Below, one piece after another: positions 22,513-31,533 of a stretch of DNA of 36,370 nt. The stretch spans positions 1 through 36,370 of the forward strand of contig CAIPVR010000189.1 of NCBI GenBank assembly GCA_903868545.1, given 5' to 3'. Source of the DNA: an uncultured Actinomycetes bacterium (GTDB lineage: Bacteria > Actinomycetota > Acidimicrobiia > Acidimicrobiales > Microtrichaceae). The notes under the pieces are model-generated. The model was given only the letters and a program-made list of their open reading frames with translations. It searched no databases and was not told the origin of the DNA. Both the position numbers and the translations under genes were made by a program. Numbering within the stretch: position 1 is the first letter of the stretch; every line of letters begins with the position of its first letter.

Positions 22513-24931
22513 GGGTGCCGGGGACGTCCATGCGGCGCAGGCGCCGCAGCGTGAACAGCGGCGCCACCGTCACCGCCAGGGCGCTGAGCACCACCGCCGT
22601 GAGCACCGTGGCGGCGGTGAGCTCCACGCCCAACCCCAGTTCCGGCATCGTGACCCCGACGGTGGTCCGGATGAGCCATCCGCTGACCAGCACGCCGGCC
22701 ACCACACCGACCGCCGCGCCGAGCAGGCCGATCAGCAGGCCCTCCACCACCTCGAGCGCCAGCACGCGGCGCACGGGCAGGCCGAACGCGAAGAGCGTGG
22801 CCCGCTCCCGGGCCCGTTCGTCCGCGTTGATGGACGTGGCGTTGTAGGCGATCAGTACCGCCAACAGGAGGATGAAGAACTCGAGGACACGGAACACGCC
22901 GGTGAACTCGGCCAGGCTGTCCTCCGCCACCTGCCCGGCCACGGCCACGGGCTGGACGGAGGCCACGCCGGCGGAGGAGAACAGCTCGCGCTGCACGTCG
23001 CCGGTCCCGCTGCCCGACGCGGGCAACACGTAGGCGGCGTTGGCCGCGCCCGCCACGCCGAACGCGTCGAGCTGGGACCGGTCGAGGTAGGCGTTGAAGC
23101 GGAACGGTCCCGTGTGGACCGCCGCCACCCGGACCGGGGTGCGCTCCACCACCAGGCCACCCTCGCGTCGGGCGGGATGGGTGAGCACCACCTCGTCACC
23201 CACGTCCACACCCAGGTCGTCGGCGGCCTTGCGGGCCAGCACCAGTCCCGGGCCACCGACCGGGAGCGAACCCTCCTCCACGGCGGGCGCCCACACCGGG
23301 CTCCCGAGGTCGACCGCCTCGAGGAGCACCTCCACCTCGTCGCGGCCGGGCCGGGACACGGTGGCCCCCACCCGCAGCACCGGCTCGACCGCGCCCACCG
23401 ACGGGGCCGCACCGAGGGCCGCGAACTCCGGGCCGTCGTCGACCACCACGTCGGAGAGCGCCACGTCGATCCGATCCGGGTGGCGGGCGAGCAGGAGCGA
23501 CTCGTTGCGGGCCATCGCCGCGCCGAACGAGTCGAGGAGGCCGAGCACCACCACGAGCGCGGCGATGGCCGCACCGATGCCGAGGGCTGTGAGGAGGGTG
23601 CGGCGCGGCGTGCGCAGCACGTTGCCCACCGGCATCCGCCGGAACGCGCTGCGGGGCCAGCGCAGGCGCCGCAGCAGCGGGGCGAGGCCGCTGCGGGCCG
23701 CCGCGTGGGTGGTGGTGATCGCGTCCACGGGCATGACCCGAACCGCCCGCCACACCGGCCACACCGTCGCCAGGAACGGCAGCGCGAACCCGATGGCCGC
23801 CCCCCGCACGAACATCTCGGGCTGCCACGGGGTCCGCCACACCGGGAGCGGGAGCATCGAGGTGTACACGGGCCGCACCGCGGCCGTGACCAGCCAGGTC
23901 ATGAGCACACCCAGCACCACGCCGGCCAGCGCGATCTGCGCCCCCACCAGCAGCGGTCGGGCGGCCAGGCGGCGGCGCGACCACCCCATCGCCATCCCGA
24001 TGCCGATCTCGCGGCGCTGGGACTCCACCAGCCGGCCCGCCAGGTTGAACGCGCCGAACGCGGCGCCGGCGAGAATGAGCCCGGCCAGGATGTTCCAGAA
24101 CCGCTGGTCGCCCTCGATGTCGTCGTAGAGGACTCGGTAGGCGGCCTCGTCACGGGCCCGCATCACGGTGACCCCGAGACCGCTGTCGGCGAACGCGGCC
24201 TCCACCTGCGCGGCCGCGGCCGCGGGGTCCACCCCGTCGCGCAGCGTCAGCACCAGGTCGTTCACCCGGTCGGGACGGCCCGCCAGCCGCTGGGCGGTGG
24301 GCAACGAGGTGAACAGCACCGCGAAGTTGGCCTCGGCGAAGAAGCCGCCCGCCTCGGTCATGACGATGAAGTACTCGGGGGCCTGCGCCAGGCCGGCGGC
24401 ACTCACCTCCTCACCGCCCGCGACGCGGATCGTCGCGCCGGGCCGCAACCCGTGGAAGTCCGCGAAGTTGCGTTCCACCAGCACCACCGGTGCGCCGGAG
24501 TCGGCGGCGGTGAGGGCTCGGCCGTCGCCGTCGCCCACGTAGGTGTCGTTCACGGACGGGGCACCGTCGTCGAGCGAGGTCCCCACGATGCGACCCGGCA
24601 CGAGGATCGAGCGGTCCGGGCCGCCGGCGTCGACCTGGGTGTCCACCACCAGCCGCTCCTCCGCCGCTGCGACCACCGACGGGTCGGGGAGGCGCCACAG
24701 GGCGTCGAGCATCGCGCCGGTCGGGGCATCCGCGCCGGCGGCCGCCACCACGCGGAGGTCGTACATGCGCAGCTGCGAGAAGGAGGCGTCGTTGGAGACG
24801 CGGCGCCACTCCGAGGTGCTGCCCAATGCGGCGTACACACCGGTGCCGATGGCGATCACCAACGCGATCGCCAGCACCTGCGCCCAACGTCGCCGCAGGT
24901 CCCGAGCGGCCCAGCGGAGGGTGAACCACAT
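22496..24931 (-). CDS. ABC transporter permease, double FtsX/MacB type
   Basis: 811 residues with eight predicted transmembrane helices: one at 17-38, three around 275-390 (the first FtsX domain), one near 445, and three in the last 170 residues (the second FtsX domain). Two large extracytoplasmic MacB_PCD-like domains lie at about 40-270 and 470-680. Typical FtsX coupling segments are visible (ESQRREIGIGMAMGW and ERATLFAFGLPVRRVLALE). Such permeases work by mechanotransmission, with LolCDE-like lipoprotein extraction, MacB-like export or lipid handling as known roles. Its ATG lies 9 bp after the stop of the ATPase gene, so the two form one transporter. It is the last gene of the acyl-CoA synthetase/dehydrogenase/ACP run. 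The cargo is unknown; no adaptor protein gene is present. Confidence 0.9.
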   Translation of the reverse strand: MWFTLRWAARDLRRRWAQVLAIALVIAIGTGVYAALGSTSEWRRVSNDASFSQLRMYDLRVVAAAGADAPTGAMLDALWRLPDPSVVAAAEERLVVDTQVDAGGPDRSILVPGRIVGTSLDDGAPSVNDTYVGDGDGRALTAADSGAPVVLVERNFADFHGLRPGATIRVAGGEEVSAAGLAQAPEYFIVMTEAGGFFAEANFAVLFTSLPTAQRLAGRPDRVNDLVLTLRDGVDPAAAAAQVEAAFADSGLGVTVMRARDEAAYRVLYDDIEGDQRFWNILAGLILAGAAFGAFNLAGRLVESQRREIGIGMAMGWSRRRLAARPLLVGAQIALAGVVLGVLMTWLVTAAVRPVYTSMLPLPVWRTPWQPEMFVRGAAIGFALPFLATVWPVWRAVRVMPVDAITTTHAAARSGLAPLLRRLRWPRSAFRRMPVGNVLRTPRRTLLTALGIGAAIAALVVVLGLLDSFGAAMARNESLLLARHPDRIDVALSDVVVDDGPEFAALGAAPSVGAVEPVLRVGATVSRPGRDEVEVLLEAVDLGSPVWAPAVEEGSLPVGGPGLVLARKAADDLGVDVGDEVVLTHPARREGGLVVERTPVRVAAVHTGPFRFNAYLDRSQLDAFGVAGAANAAYVLPASGSGTGDVQRELFSSAGVASVQPVAVAGQVAEDSLAEFTGVFRVLEFFILLLAVLIAYNATSINADERARERATLFAFGLPVRRVLALEVVEGLLIGLLGAAVGVVAGVLVSGWLIRTTVGVTMPELGLGVELTAATVLTAVVLSALAVTVAPLFTLRRLRRMDVPGTLRVVE

Positions 24932-24940
24932 GGCCCCGCC

Positions 24941-25705
24941 CTACCAGTGGAGGTCGTCGATGGCGGCCCGACCCCCGACCGGTGGACCGTCGGACACCAC
25001 CCGGCCGCTCGAGAGCTCCACCACCCGGTCGGCCACCCGTGAGATCTCCCGGTTGTGGGTCACCACCACCACGGTGCGGCCGGCCCGGGCCTGGTCCTCG
25101 AGCAGCTGCAGGATCTGGACGCCGGTGCGGAAGTCGAGGTCGCCGGTGGGTTCGTCGGCCACCAGCAACGGGTTGCCCGTGGCCAGCGCCCGGGCGATGG
25201 CCACCCGCTGCTGCTCCCCGCCCGACAGCTCGCTCGGGTAGTGGTCGAGCCGTTCGGCGAGGCCGACGCTGCCCAGCACCTCGGCGGCGCGGTGGCGGGC
25301 CTCCTTGGCGCCGCCGCCCACCTCCACCCCGCACTGCACGTTCTCGAGGGCGGTGAGCGTGGGGAACAGGTTGAAGGTCTGGAACACGAACGACACCACG
25401 TCGCGGCGGAAGGCGAAGAGGTCGGCCCGGGACAGCTGCGTGAGGTCGCGGCCCGCCACCACCACCGACCCCTCGGTCGGGGAGTCGAGCGCACCGATGA
25501 TGTTCAGCAGGGTGGACTTGCCCGAGCCCGACGGGCCGAGCACCACCACGAACTCGCCCTGGTCGATCTCGAGGTCCACCTCGCGGAGCGCGTACACGTC
25601 GGTGGAGCCCACCCGGTACCGGCGCGACACCCCGCGCAGGTCCACGGTGGTGGGGACCCCCGGCCGGTGGCCGGGATGCGGTGCGGCCACGTCCTGGGCC
25701 CCCAC
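24941..25705 (-). CDS. ABC transporter ATP-binding protein (LolD/MacB family)
   Basis: 254 residues with Walker A GPSGSGKS (57-64), Q-loop Gln109 in VFQTFNLFP, signature LSGGEQQR (160-167), Walker B LLVADEPTGDLD (180-191) and the H-loop His in VVVTHN. The sequence around FQTFNLFPTLTALENV and DEPTGDLD is characteristic of the LolD/MacB/FtsE-like group that pairs with FtsX-type permeases. The GTG start at 25705 is 3 bp after the acyl carrier protein stop, and the permease follows 9 bp downstream. The first 18 residues are a Pro/His-rich extension. It couples ATP hydrolysis to the neighbouring permease in the cytoplasmic membrane. Confidence 0.94.
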   Translation of the reverse strand: MGAQDVAAPHPGHRPGVPTTVDLRGVSRRYRVGSTDVYALREVDLEIDQGEFVVVLGPSGSGKSTLLNIIGALDSPTEGSVVVAGRDLTQLSRADLFAFRRDVVSFVFQTFNLFPTLTALENVQCGVEVGGGAKEARHRAAEVLGSVGLAERLDHYPSELSGGEQQRVAIARALATGNPLLVADEPTGDLDFRTGVQILQLLEDQARAGRTVVVVTHNREISRVADRVVELSSGRVVSDGPPVGGRAAIDDLHW

Positions 25706-25708
25706 GAC

Positions 25709-25954
25709 TCAGGCCGTCCGCTCGGTGAGGTACGACACGAGCCCGTCGAGGGTCGCGAGCTCGCCGTAGTCGCGCTCGGGGAGCTCCAGCCCGGTGCGTT
25801 CGTGGAGGGCCTGGTACAGCGAGACGAGGTCCATGGAATCGAGGTCCAGTTCATCGGCCAACACGGCACCGCCTGCCGCGGTGGACAGGTCGGCCTCGGG
25901 GGCGATCGGGCGGAGGCACTCCGCCACCAGGGCCGTGGCGTCCTCGGGGGTCAT
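25709..25954 (-). CDS. Acyl carrier protein
   Basis: 81 residues from ATG 25954, with GAGGAG about 9 bases upstream. The phosphopantetheine attachment motif is ELDLDSMDL with Ser40, followed by helix II (DLVSLYQALHERTGLELPE) and a final helix LDGLVSYL, the normal ACP layout. Met after the modified Ser (DSM) rather than Leu is the form often seen in dedicated, pathway-specific carrier proteins. Its ATG overlaps the TGA of the repeat-built 27-residue ORF (ATGA). The neighbours (acyl-CoA synthetase, 2-oxoacid dehydrogenase E1/E2, ABC transporter) suggest it receives an acyl group from one of these enzymes; no fatty-acid or polyketide synthase genes are present here. Confidence 0.9.
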   Translation of the reverse strand: MTPEDATALVAECLRPIAPEADLSTAAGGAVLADELDLDSMDLVSLYQALHERTGLELPERDYGELATLDGLVSYLTERTA

Positions 25955-26034
25955 ACTCGTCGCTCCTCGTTCATGTGGCTGTCGTTCATGTGGCTGTCGT
26001 TCATGTGGCTGTCGTTCATGTGGCTGTCGTTCAT
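25951..26034 (-). CDS. 27-residue repeat-built ORF coupling E2 to ACP
   Basis: The ORF encodes four repeats of Met-Asn-Asp-Ser-His followed by MNEERRV. Its ATG at 26034 overlaps the TGA of the E2 gene (ATGA), and its TGA overlaps the ATG of the ACP gene (ATGA). Five in-frame ATG codons at 26034, 26019, 26004, 25989 and 25974 are spaced exactly 15 bp apart. No Shine-Dalgarno precedes the first ATG, but the codons for EERR place GAGGAG before the ACP start. It could be a real peptide or a translational relay that passes ribosomes to the ACP gene. A non-coding repeat expansion that happens to stay open is the alternative. Confidence 0.45.
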   Translation of the reverse strand: MNDSHMNDSHMNDSHMNDSHMNEERRV

Positions 26035-26036
26035 GT
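25972..26036. repeat. 15-bp tandem repeat between E2 and ACP genes
   Basis: Four perfect consecutive units of catgtggctgtcgtt (plus strand), from 25972 to 26031, and a further catgt that runs into the E2 stop codon. Every unit carries an ATG on the minus strand, and the length is a multiple of three. Confidence 0.93.
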
Positions 26037-27434
26037 GGGCGTCGGTGGGTCGGGACGGGACAGGTGGGTGTCGACCGAGCGGAGGAACCGGCTGGCCCGG
26101 CGGCCGTCGGTGACCCGGTGGTCGGCCGACAGGGTGGCCCTGACCGTTCGGTGCACCACCACCGACGTGCCGTCCGCGGCCGCCACCGGACGGGGTGCGA
26201 TCCGGCCGAAGCCCACCAGCGCCACCTGCGGCGGGTGGACGATCCCGTCCACCTCGTCCACACCTTGGTCGCCGAGGTTGGTGACGGTGATCGACGCCGG
26301 AGTGAGGTCGCCGCTGCGCAGCGAGCCGCGGCGCGCCCGGTCGACGAGGCCGGCGAGCGCCGCCATCAGGTCCTCCGGCCCGCGGCGGTCGGCCTCCGCG
26401 AGCGTGGGGACGAGGAGCCCGTCGCGCAGGGCGACCACCACGCCCACGTCCACCGTGTCCGACTCGACGAATGCGCCGTCGCGCCACCAGCCGTTGAGGC
26501 CGGGCACGGCGGCCGCCGCCCGGGCCACCGCGCCGAGCAGGACGGCCGCGGGCAGCACCCGCTCGGCCGGGGGACGGCCCTCGTTGAGCCGGCCCAGCCA
26601 CTCGAACATGGGCTCGAGGTCGATCTCGAGGGCCACACGGAAGTGCGGGATCTCCCGCCAGGCCCGCTCCATGGTGCGGGCCATGGCTGCGCCCCGGTCG
26701 ACCTGCGGTGCCGGGCCACCCGGGGCGGGGGCCGGGGTGGGGGGCGGGGTGGGTGGCGGAGCGGCGGGCGGGGTGCCGGGCACGTCGGCGGCCCGCACGG
26801 TCCCGTCGGTCCCGCCGCCCGGGAGCGACTCGGCGTCCACCCCGAGTTCGGAGGCGAGGCGACGGGCCCGCGGGGTGGCGCGGTGGCGCGGCGCGGAGGT
26901 GGCCGGCGCCGTGGCGGCCCGGACCACGTCGTCACGGGTGACCCGGCCACCGGGGCCGGTGCCCTCGACCCGGGCGGTGTCGACGCCGAGTTCCTCTGCG
27001 AGGTGGCGGACCAGCGGCGACAGCACCACCGAGGCGTGGTGCCGGGCCGCGGACGCCGCCCGGGCAGGAGCTTCCGGCACAGGTCCGGGGGCAGGGGCGG
27101 GCGCCGCCACTGCGGCGACCACGGGCTCGGCCACCGCGGCGACCACGGGCTCGGCGACCACGGGCTCGGCCACCACGGGCTCGGCCGCCGCCGGCGCCGC
27201 TCCCGTTCCGATGCGGGCCAGGGGCGTGCCCACCGGCACGGTCGCGCCCGGCTCCACCAGCAGTTCCTGCACCACGCCGGACTCGAAGACCTCCACGTCG
27301 ATGGTCGCCTTGTCGGTGTCGACCACCGCCACGATGTCGCCCCGGCGCACCGAGTCGCCCGGCGCCACCCGCCACTCGACGAGGGTGCCCTGCTCCATGT
27401 CGGCGCCCAGCGACGGCATGCGGAACTCGCCCAT
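26031..27434 (-). CDS. Dihydrolipoamide acyltransferase (2-oxoacid dehydrogenase E2)
   Basis: 467 residues from ATG 27434, with GAGGAG upstream. Domains in order: one lipoyl domain (1-75) with Lys42 in DTDKATID, a flexible Ala/Pro/Val linker (80-135) containing EPVVA repeats, a peripheral-subunit-binding domain (138-172, SPLVRHLAEELGVD ... GGRVTRDDV), a second shorter one (187-217, ATPRARRLASELGVD), a Pro-rich linker, and the catalytic domain (246-467) with the active-site H439-x-x-x-D443-G in SADHRVTDG. It moves an acyl group from E1-bound ThDP through lipoyl-Lys to CoA. Two subunit-binding domains with a single lipoyl domain is uncommon. No E3 gene is in the cluster. The E1-beta gene ends 13 bp upstream, and the ATGA at its 3' end couples it to the short ORF. 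Confidence 0.92.
   Translation of the reverse strand: MGEFRMPSLGADMEQGTLVEWRVAPGDSVRRGDIVAVVDTDKATIDVEVFESGVVQELLVEPGATVPVGTPLARIGTGAAPAAAEPVVAEPVVAEPVVAAVAEPVVAAVAAPAPAPGPVPEAPARAASAARHHASVVLSPLVRHLAEELGVDTARVEGTGPGGRVTRDDVVRAATAPATSAPRHRATPRARRLASELGVDAESLPGGGTDGTVRAADVPGTPPAAPPPTPPPTPAPAPGGPAPQVDRGAAMARTMERAWREIPHFRVALEIDLEPMFEWLGRLNEGRPPAERVLPAAVLLGAVARAAAAVPGLNGWWRDGAFVESDTVDVGVVVALRDGLLVPTLAEADRRGPEDLMAALAGLVDRARRGSLRSGDLTPASITVTNLGDQGVDEVDGIVHPPQVALVGFGRIAPRPVAAADGTSVVVHRTVRATLSADHRVTDGRRASRFLRSVDTHLSRPDPPTPT
27105..27192. repeat. Repeats in the E2 linker
   Basis: Near-identical 15- and 24-bp units containing accacgggctcggc encode the EPVVA/AAVAEPVV repeats of the flexible lipoyl-domain linker. 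They are frame-preserving and typical of mobile E2 linkers. Confidence 0.8.
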
Positions 27435-27447
27435 CAGGCCGCTCTCC

Positions 27448-28467
27448 TCATGACAGGACGGCCCTGACCGCCGACGCAACCCGCACCGGCGACACCAGCG
27501 CCGCGTCCTCCAGCTGCTTGGCGTACGGGATCGGCACCTCCGCTGCCGCCACGCGACCCACCGGGGCGTCGAGGTCCCAGAAGCCCTGTTCCGCGACCCG
27601 GGCCGCCAGCTCGGCGCCGATCCCACCGCTGCGCCACCCGTCCTCGGCCACCACCAACCGGCCGGTGCGTCGCACCGAGGCCAGCACCGTGTCGTGGTCG
27701 AGCGGGCGCAGGGTGCGCAGGTCCACCACCTCCACCTCCACGCCGTCGGCGGCGAGTTCCTCGGCCGCGGCCAACGAGGCGTGGAGGGCCGCGCCGTGGG
27801 CGGCGACGGTCACGTCGCGGCCCGGCCGACGCACCACCGCGCGGTCGAGGTCGACCGGCACCGGCCCGTCGGGCAGCTCACCGGTCAGGCCGAACAGGGC
27901 GCCGTGCTCGAAGACCAGCACCGGATCGGGGTCGGCCAGGGCGCTCAGCAACATGCCGGCGGCGTCGGCCACCGTCGACGGGGCCACCACCCGCAACCCC
28001 GGCACGTGGGCGTACCAGGCCTCCAGGCTGTGGCTGTGCTGCGCGGCCAGCTGCCGGCCGGCCCCGGTCGTCATGCGGATCACCAGTGGCACGCCGACCT
28101 GGCCGCCCGACATGTGCCGGAGCGTCGCCGCGTTGTTCACGATCTGGTCGAGCGCCAGCAGGCTGAAGTTGACCGTCATGATCTCCACGATCGGCCGCAC
28201 CCCGCCGATCGCCGCGCCGATGCCCGCCCCCACGAAGGCCGACTCGGACAGGGGCGTGTCCATCACCCGCTCGGGACCGAACTCCTCGAGCAGCCCGAGG
28301 CTCACGCCGAAGCACCCTCCGTAGCGGCCGACGTCCTCCCCCATCAGGAACACGCGGTCGTCGCCGGCCAGCGCGGCGCGCAGGCCCTCGCGCAGCGCCT
28401 CGCGGTAGGTGACGGTGCGGTCAGGGTTCACAGGGCGGTCCGGGTTCACAGGGCCGGCAGGGGTCAC
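27448..28467 (-). CDS. 2-oxoacid (pyruvate-type) dehydrogenase E1 beta subunit
   Basis: 339 residues from GTG 28467, which overlaps the TGA of the E1-alpha gene (GTGA). Residues 20-200 form the Pyr-binding transketolase-like domain ([11 protein letters not shown] with the catalytic Glu that protonates ThDP, then [24 protein letters not shown] and [21 protein letters not shown]). The C-terminal transketolase domain follows ([39 protein letters not shown]). It pairs with E1-alpha to decarboxylate a 2-oxoacid and reductively acylate lipoyl-E2. The first 17 residues are encoded by an 18-bp tandem repeat, which also supplies GTG codons at 28449 and 28431 as alternative starts. The substrate could be pyruvate, acetoin or a branched 2-oxoacid. 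Confidence 0.92.
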   Translation of the reverse strand: MTPAGPVNPDRPVNPDRTVTYREALREGLRAALAGDDRVFLMGEDVGRYGGCFGVSLGLLEEFGPERVMDTPLSESAFVGAGIGAAIGGVRPIVEIMTVNFSLLALDQIVNNAATLRHMSGGQVGVPLVIRMTTGAGRQLAAQHSHSLEAWYAHVPGLRVVAPSTVADAAGMLLSALADPDPVLVFEHGALFGLTGELPDGPVPVDLDRAVVRRPGRDVTVAAHGAALHASLAAAEELAADGVEVEVVDLRTLRPLDHDTVLASVRRTGRLVVAEDGWRSGGIGAELAARVAEQGFWDLDAPVGRVAAAEVPIPYAKQLEDAALVSPVRVASAVRAVLS

Positions 28468-28470
28468 AGC
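28417..28470. repeat. 18-bp tandem repeat at the E1-alpha/E1-beta junction
   Basis: Copies at 28417-28434 and 28435-28452 differ at one base. A third, degenerate copy (28453-28470, 14 of 18 matching) contains the GTGA stop/start overlap. On the minus strand each copy carries a GTGA, so the possible start codon has been multiplied. It encodes the PVNPDR repeats of E1-beta. Confidence 0.88.
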
Positions 28471-29445
28471 GCCGTCCCGTTCCGCTCGGCGTACACGTGA
28501 CGGGTGAGATCCTCCACCGGCTCGACGGTGCCCGCCTCGGCATGGGCCACCGCGTCGTCCACCTCGGCGGCCACCTCGGCCTCCAGCGCGTCCCAGCCGG
28601 CGTCGTCGAGGGCGCCGAGGCCGCGCAGCGTCGCGGCGAGCGTCTCGATCGGGTCGCGGTCGCGCCAGCGGTCCACCTCCTCGTGGTCCCGGTAGCGCTC
28701 GGGGTCGTACATCGAGTGGGCGCGGAAGCGGTACGTGTGCAGCTCGAGGAACACGGGGCCGTCGCCGGAGCGCACCGCCGCCACCGCCCGCGACGTGGCA
28801 TGGTGCACCGCCGGCGCGTCCATGCCGTCCACCGCCCACGCCGGCATCCCGTAGGAGGCCGCCTTCACCGCCAGGTCGACGTTGGACTCGGACCGCTCCA
28901 GCGCCGTGCCCATCGCGTAGAGGTTGTTCTCGCAGCAGAAGAGCACGGGGAGGTCCCACAGCGCCGCCAGGTTCATCGACTCGTGGAACTCGCCCTCCGC
29001 CACGGCACCCTCACCGAAGAAGCAGACGGTGATCCCTCCGGAGCCGGTGCGGCGCTGGGCGAGGGCGAGGCCGACGGCGAGGGGCAGGCCGCCGCCGACG
29101 ATCGCATTGCCCCCGTAGAAGCCGTGCCCCACGTCGAACAGGTGCATCGAGCCGCCGCGGCCCCCGCTGCAGCCCTCCACCTTCCCGTACATCTCGGCCA
29201 TGACCGACCGCATGGACAGGCCGCGGGCGAGGGCGTGGCCGTGGTCCCGGTAGGTGGCCACCACCGCATCGTCCGGGCCCAGGGCGTCGAGCACACCGAC
29301 GGCCACCGCCTCCTCCCCCACGTAGAGGTGCACGAAACCCCGGATCGCCGTGGAGGAGTAGAGCTCGGCACAGCGCTCCTCGAACCGACGCACGCGGAGC
29401 ATGGCCCGCAGCAGCCGGAGGCCCAGCGCCGGGTCGACCGGTGCG

Positions 29446-31353
<1,908 letters not shown>

Positions 31354-31426
31354 TCGGTCCTCCTCCGCCCGACCGTTCCATCGGCCGGCAGTTCCGTCGG
31401 CCGACCGGGACGTGGCCGACCTCATG

Positions 31427-31533
31427 GTTGCGTAGCGTAGGACCTTCGGCGGGCCGCTGCCGCCACCGGGGTGGTGCAGGGGCCGCCGGCCTAGCGGCGG
31501 GCACCCCGGTCATTCGTTGCGTAGCGTAGGACC
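31427..31533. repeat. Direct repeat of an 18-bp promoter-like element
   Basis: GTTGCGTAGCGTAGGACC occurs at 31427-31444 and again, identically, at 31516-31533, ending exactly at the ATG of the methyltransferase fusion gene. The core TAGCGTA holds a -10-like TAGCGT on the plus strand and TACGCT on the minus strand, so each copy could fire both ways. The region separates the divergent synthetase and methyltransferase genes. Confidence 0.85.
31522..31527 (+). promoter_or_regulatory. Probable -10 element (TAGCGT) of the methyltransferase fusion gene
   Basis: TAGCGT, 6 bases, then ATG 31534, within the second copy of the 18-bp repeat; leaderless arrangement. Confidence 0.5.
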
